Below are positions 62,242 to 64,000 of a stretch of DNA of 64,000 nucleotides, piece after piece. Location of the stretch: contig NZ_CP120361.1 of NCBI RefSeq assembly GCF_029457495.1, positions 3,302,001 to 3,366,000 on the forward strand. The letters are read 5' to 3'. The stretch is from Chelativorans sp. AA-79 (GTDB taxonomy: Bacteria; Pseudomonadota; Alphaproteobacteria; Rhizobiales; Rhizobiaceae). The position numbers were made by a program, and so were the translations under genes. Within the stretch, counting starts at the first letter, position 1. Each line of letters opens with the position of its first letter. The notes under the pieces are model-generated. The model was given only the letters and a program-made list of their open reading frames with translations, made no database searches and was not told where the DNA came from.

Positions 62242-63222
62242 TCAGCTCTTCTTCGCCGGTTCCCTGGTTGCCGGGCTCGCCTGCGCGCCCTTGTCCCACG
62301 AGCTTCCGGCCGGTTTCGCCGCCGCCGGGCTGCCGCTCGTGCCGGTCGAGGCGCCGGACGAGGAAGCTGACGACCCCGTCTGCTTCTGCGTCTGCCTTTC
62401 GGCTTCCCGTTCGCCGGCGCGGAACGCCTCGTTGGCCACGTTCTTCGCGCTTTCGGTGCCGCGGCTCATGGCTTCCTTCGCGCTCTCCTGGGCCTTTTCG
62501 GCGTAGGGGCCGACATACTCTTCCTCTACCCTGGTGCGCGGCAGCATGGCGGCGATGGCAGCACCCACGGCCAGCCCGAGCGCGCCGACGATCAGCGGCT
62601 CCTGGTCGAGCGTGTCGGAGAACATGCGCTGCGCGCGGCTTCCCGCATGGCGCGCCTGCGAGGAGGCGCGGCGCGCTGCCTCGGCGGTTCTCTCGCCGGC
62701 ATGGCTGGCGCTCTCGGCGGCCGAGCCGGCGGCGGAGGAGACCTTCCCGCTCGCCGATGCATAGGCCGAGCTTGCCTTGCCGGTAGCGGAGCGCATCGCC
62801 CCGCCGGCGCTTTCCTGCGAGCCCGTTTCCCCGGTTCCCGAAAGCCCCGCGCCCAGCGTGGGATCGCCGAGCCCCGGCGCGCCCTTCCAGACTTCGTCGG
62901 AGGCGAGATCGCCGTCTGCCTGCCCGTCGGGGCGGGTGTAGGCGCCGGCCGTGTCGGCGAGGTCCCGGCTTTTCGGCCCGCCGCCCATGAAGAGCCAGGC
63001 AAGCCCCGCGCCCATCAGGGCCAGCGGCAGCGGGTTGTCCCTCACCTGCGTCTTCAGGTTGTTGAACGCCGTCGCGCCGTCGGAGTTCTTGAAGTAGTCG
63101 TTGAGGTCATCCATCATCCGCCCCGGCGTCATCCTGCTCTGGATCGCCTCTGCGGTCTGGATGATGCCGGCGCGCGCCGCCTCGGCCTCGCGCTCCAGCT
63201 CGGCTGCTGATTTGCCTGTCAT
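62242..63222 (-). CDS. DUF3618 domain protein
   Basis: A 326-residue protein. The N-terminal DUF3618 segment (ELEREAEAARAGIIQTAEAI, then MTPGRMMDDLNDYFK) is followed by one hydrophobic stretch (PLALMGAGLAWLFMGGG). Then come a long Ala/Ser/Lys-rich low-complexity region (about 130-230), a second hydrophobic stretch (GALGLAVGAAIAAMLP) and a polar tail. It is a membrane-associated stress protein of unknown mechanism. The start overlaps the stop of the holin-III-like gene as ATGA. Confidence 0.85.
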   Translation of the reverse strand: MTGKSAAELEREAEAARAGIIQTAEAIQSRMTPGRMMDDLNDYFKNSDGATAFNNLKTQVRDNPLPLALMGAGLAWLFMGGGPKSRDLADTAGAYTRPDGQADGDLASDEVWKGAPGLGDPTLGAGLSGTGETGSQESAGGAMRSATGKASSAYASASGKVSSAAGSAAESASHAGERTAEAARRASSQARHAGSRAQRMFSDTLDQEPLIVGALGLAVGAAIAAMLPRTRVEEEYVGPYAEKAQESAKEAMSRGTESAKNVANEAFRAGEREAERQTQKQTGSSASSSGASTGTSGSPAAAKPAGSSWDKGAQASPATREPAKKS

Positions 63223-63614
63223 CGCATCTGATCCTTCACGGCCCGCGCATCGTCGCCAAGCTGGTGCTGCGTGCGCTCGGGCATAAGATTGGACTCGGAC
63301 ATGTTCGACGTGCCGATGCGCACGAGGATCACGCCCACGATGGCCACCACGACGCCGACGGCCAGCGAGGCCCACCTGGTGCCGAGGCCCATTTCGGCCA
63401 GCGCCACCACCAGCGCCTGAAGCAGAACGAGAAGGGCGGCCAGAAGGCAGATCGCGCCTGCGATCATCTCCACCAGGCCGTTCTTCACCTGCCCCACTTT
63501 CTCCGACATTTCGGTGCGCAGCAGCCGGAACTCCGCCTGCACGAGGCGCGTCGCGTTGTTCGCCAGGTCGGAGAAGAGCGTCGTGATGCCGCGCGGGTCT
63601 TCTCGGGTGCTCAT
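63219..63614 (-). CDS. holin superfamily III (DUF1469)-type membrane protein
   Basis: A 131-residue protein with an amphipathic N-terminus (TLFSDLANNATRLVQAEFRL) and two membrane segments (GAICLLAALLVLLQALVVAL, SLAVGVVVAIVGVILV). Databases often call such proteins phage holin, but in Rhizobiales they belong to a chromosomal envelope-stress cluster, as here; there are no phage genes around it. Coupled to its neighbours by four-base overlaps on both sides. Confidence 0.85.
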   Translation of the reverse strand: MSTREDPRGITTLFSDLANNATRLVQAEFRLLRTEMSEKVGQVKNGLVEMIAGAICLLAALLVLLQALVVALAEMGLGTRWASLAVGVVVAIVGVILVRIGTSNMSESNLMPERTQHQLGDDARAVKDQMR

Positions 63615-64000
63615 CGTCCACCTCCCCTTCTGTTTCCGGCGTCACCGGACGAACCGTCGCCCATGCCGGTGCGCGCGAAACGGCCGAGCGCCATGCCCAC
63701 CAGCACCGAGCCGGCGATGAAGGCGGTCGGATTGCGCCGGCCGAAGTCGCGGACATCGTTGACGATGTCCTCCAGCCGCCTCTGGCCGAGCGTGCCGGAA
63801 AGCTCTTCCAGCCCGCCGGCCGCCTCGCCGAGAAGCCGCGCGGCGGGGCCTTCGTCCTTCTTCCTCAATTCGTCGCTGGCCGAGCGGATCGCCTCGGCGA
63901 AGCTGTGCAGGCTTTCGGATGTCCGGTGCTGCACCTCTTCCGCCTTCGCGCCCGCCTCGTGCCTCGCCTCGGAGCCAAATTCGGAGGCTTTCGAGCGCAG
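63611..64000 (-). CDS. nutrient-deprivation-induced-like membrane protein, 5' truncated by window edge
   Basis: The frame is open to the window end without a certain start; a GTG at 63934 is internal. At least 129 residues are present: a charged helical part (KASEFGSEARHEAGAKAEEV, then SLHSFAEAIRSASDEL), DIVNDVRDFGRRNPTAFIAG and one membrane segment (SVLVGMALGRFAR). It resembles the nutrient deprivation-induced proteins of Rhizobium (from memory). It is upstream in the same operon as the holin-III-like and DUF3618 genes. Confidence 0.75.
   Translation of the reverse strand: MRSKASEFGSEARHEAGAKAEEVQHRTSESLHSFAEAIRSASDELRKKDEGPAARLLGEAAGGLEELSGTLGQRRLEDIVNDVRDFGRRNPTAFIAGSVLVGMALGRFARTGMGDGSSGDAGNRRGGGR

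Noticed and set aside
63219..63614. Prophage remnant based on the holin-like protein
   Set aside because: No lysin, structural or integrase genes nearby; the gene is part of a conserved envelope-stress operon.

Overview
The window looks like a chromosomal segment of a high-GC alphaproteobacterium of the order Hyphomicrobiales (Rhizobiales), most likely of the Phyllobacteriaceae type (Mesorhizobium, Nitratireductor, Chelativorans or Aquamicrobium relatives). This is inferred from the gene order dnaB-alr-radA-cvpA-purF and rsh-acpS-lepB-rnc-era-recO, the Omp2/RopA-type porin, the family 5 uracil-DNA glycosylase, the nutrient-stress membrane cluster and the EcfG-type promoter. No rRNA, plasmid replication gene, integrase, transposase or CRISPR array was seen. 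About 65 protein genes and one tRNA fill the window densely. Layout: 1-9321 carries a truncated cyclopropane fatty acid synthase, then dnaB, alr, radA, cvpA and purF on the plus strand, a short-chain dehydrogenase and an Aas-like acyltransferase. 9344-10854 is the psd-pssA phosphatidylethanolamine pair on the minus strand. 11051-13650 holds a small conserved gene, a LapG-like cysteine peptidase lipoprotein and, divergently, a secreted protein made of about 25 GGGDN and about 20 GGGH/GGGW repeats. 13879-16123 is an arsR-ABC exporter operon whose 23-bp perfect palindrome covers the arsR start codon. 16285-25612 contains a LysM envelope protein, a LOG-family enzyme, RarD, citramalate synthase, a GFA protein, a frameshifted VOC gene, cysS, LysE-type and SRAP proteins. 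25693-33928 contains NUDIX, secreted small proteins, ygfZ, an HD hydrolase, an ATP-grasp (RimK/RLAN)-GNAT pair, an MscS channel and an MFS transporter. 34060-44446 is core information and cell-wall biology on the minus strand (recO, era, rnc, lepB, acpS, DUF2062, rsh, rpoZ, smpB, dapA) with a NYN-UDG pair on the plus strand. 44832-48360 has a soluble lytic transglycosylase and the major porin with a clear rho-independent terminator. The most accessory-looking stretch is 48859-50824. A tRNA-Ser(GCU) gene is followed by a visibly AT-richer two-gene minus-strand operon. Its first gene encodes a winged-helix/DUF5343-like protein. Its second encodes a HEPN-like protein with an R-x4-H motif. The pair has the layout of a small, possibly undescribed defence or toxin-antitoxin module in a tRNA hotspot. 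Beyond it, a tandem 42-bp repeat contains a perfect GGAAC-N16-CGTT promoter for a four-PAS HWE hybrid histidine kinase, which ties that kinase to the general stress response. The right part (53675-64000) carries an aminotransferase, an Rrf2 / thioredoxin-reductase-like / methyltransferase redox cluster, a VOC protein, and a leucine-catabolism cluster (TetR, isovaleryl-CoA dehydrogenase, methylcrotonyl-CoA carboxylase beta) interrupted by a VapBC-type toxin-antitoxin module. It ends with a three-gene cell-envelope stress cluster (DUF3618, holin-III-like and nutrient-deprivation-induced-like protein) that runs off the end.
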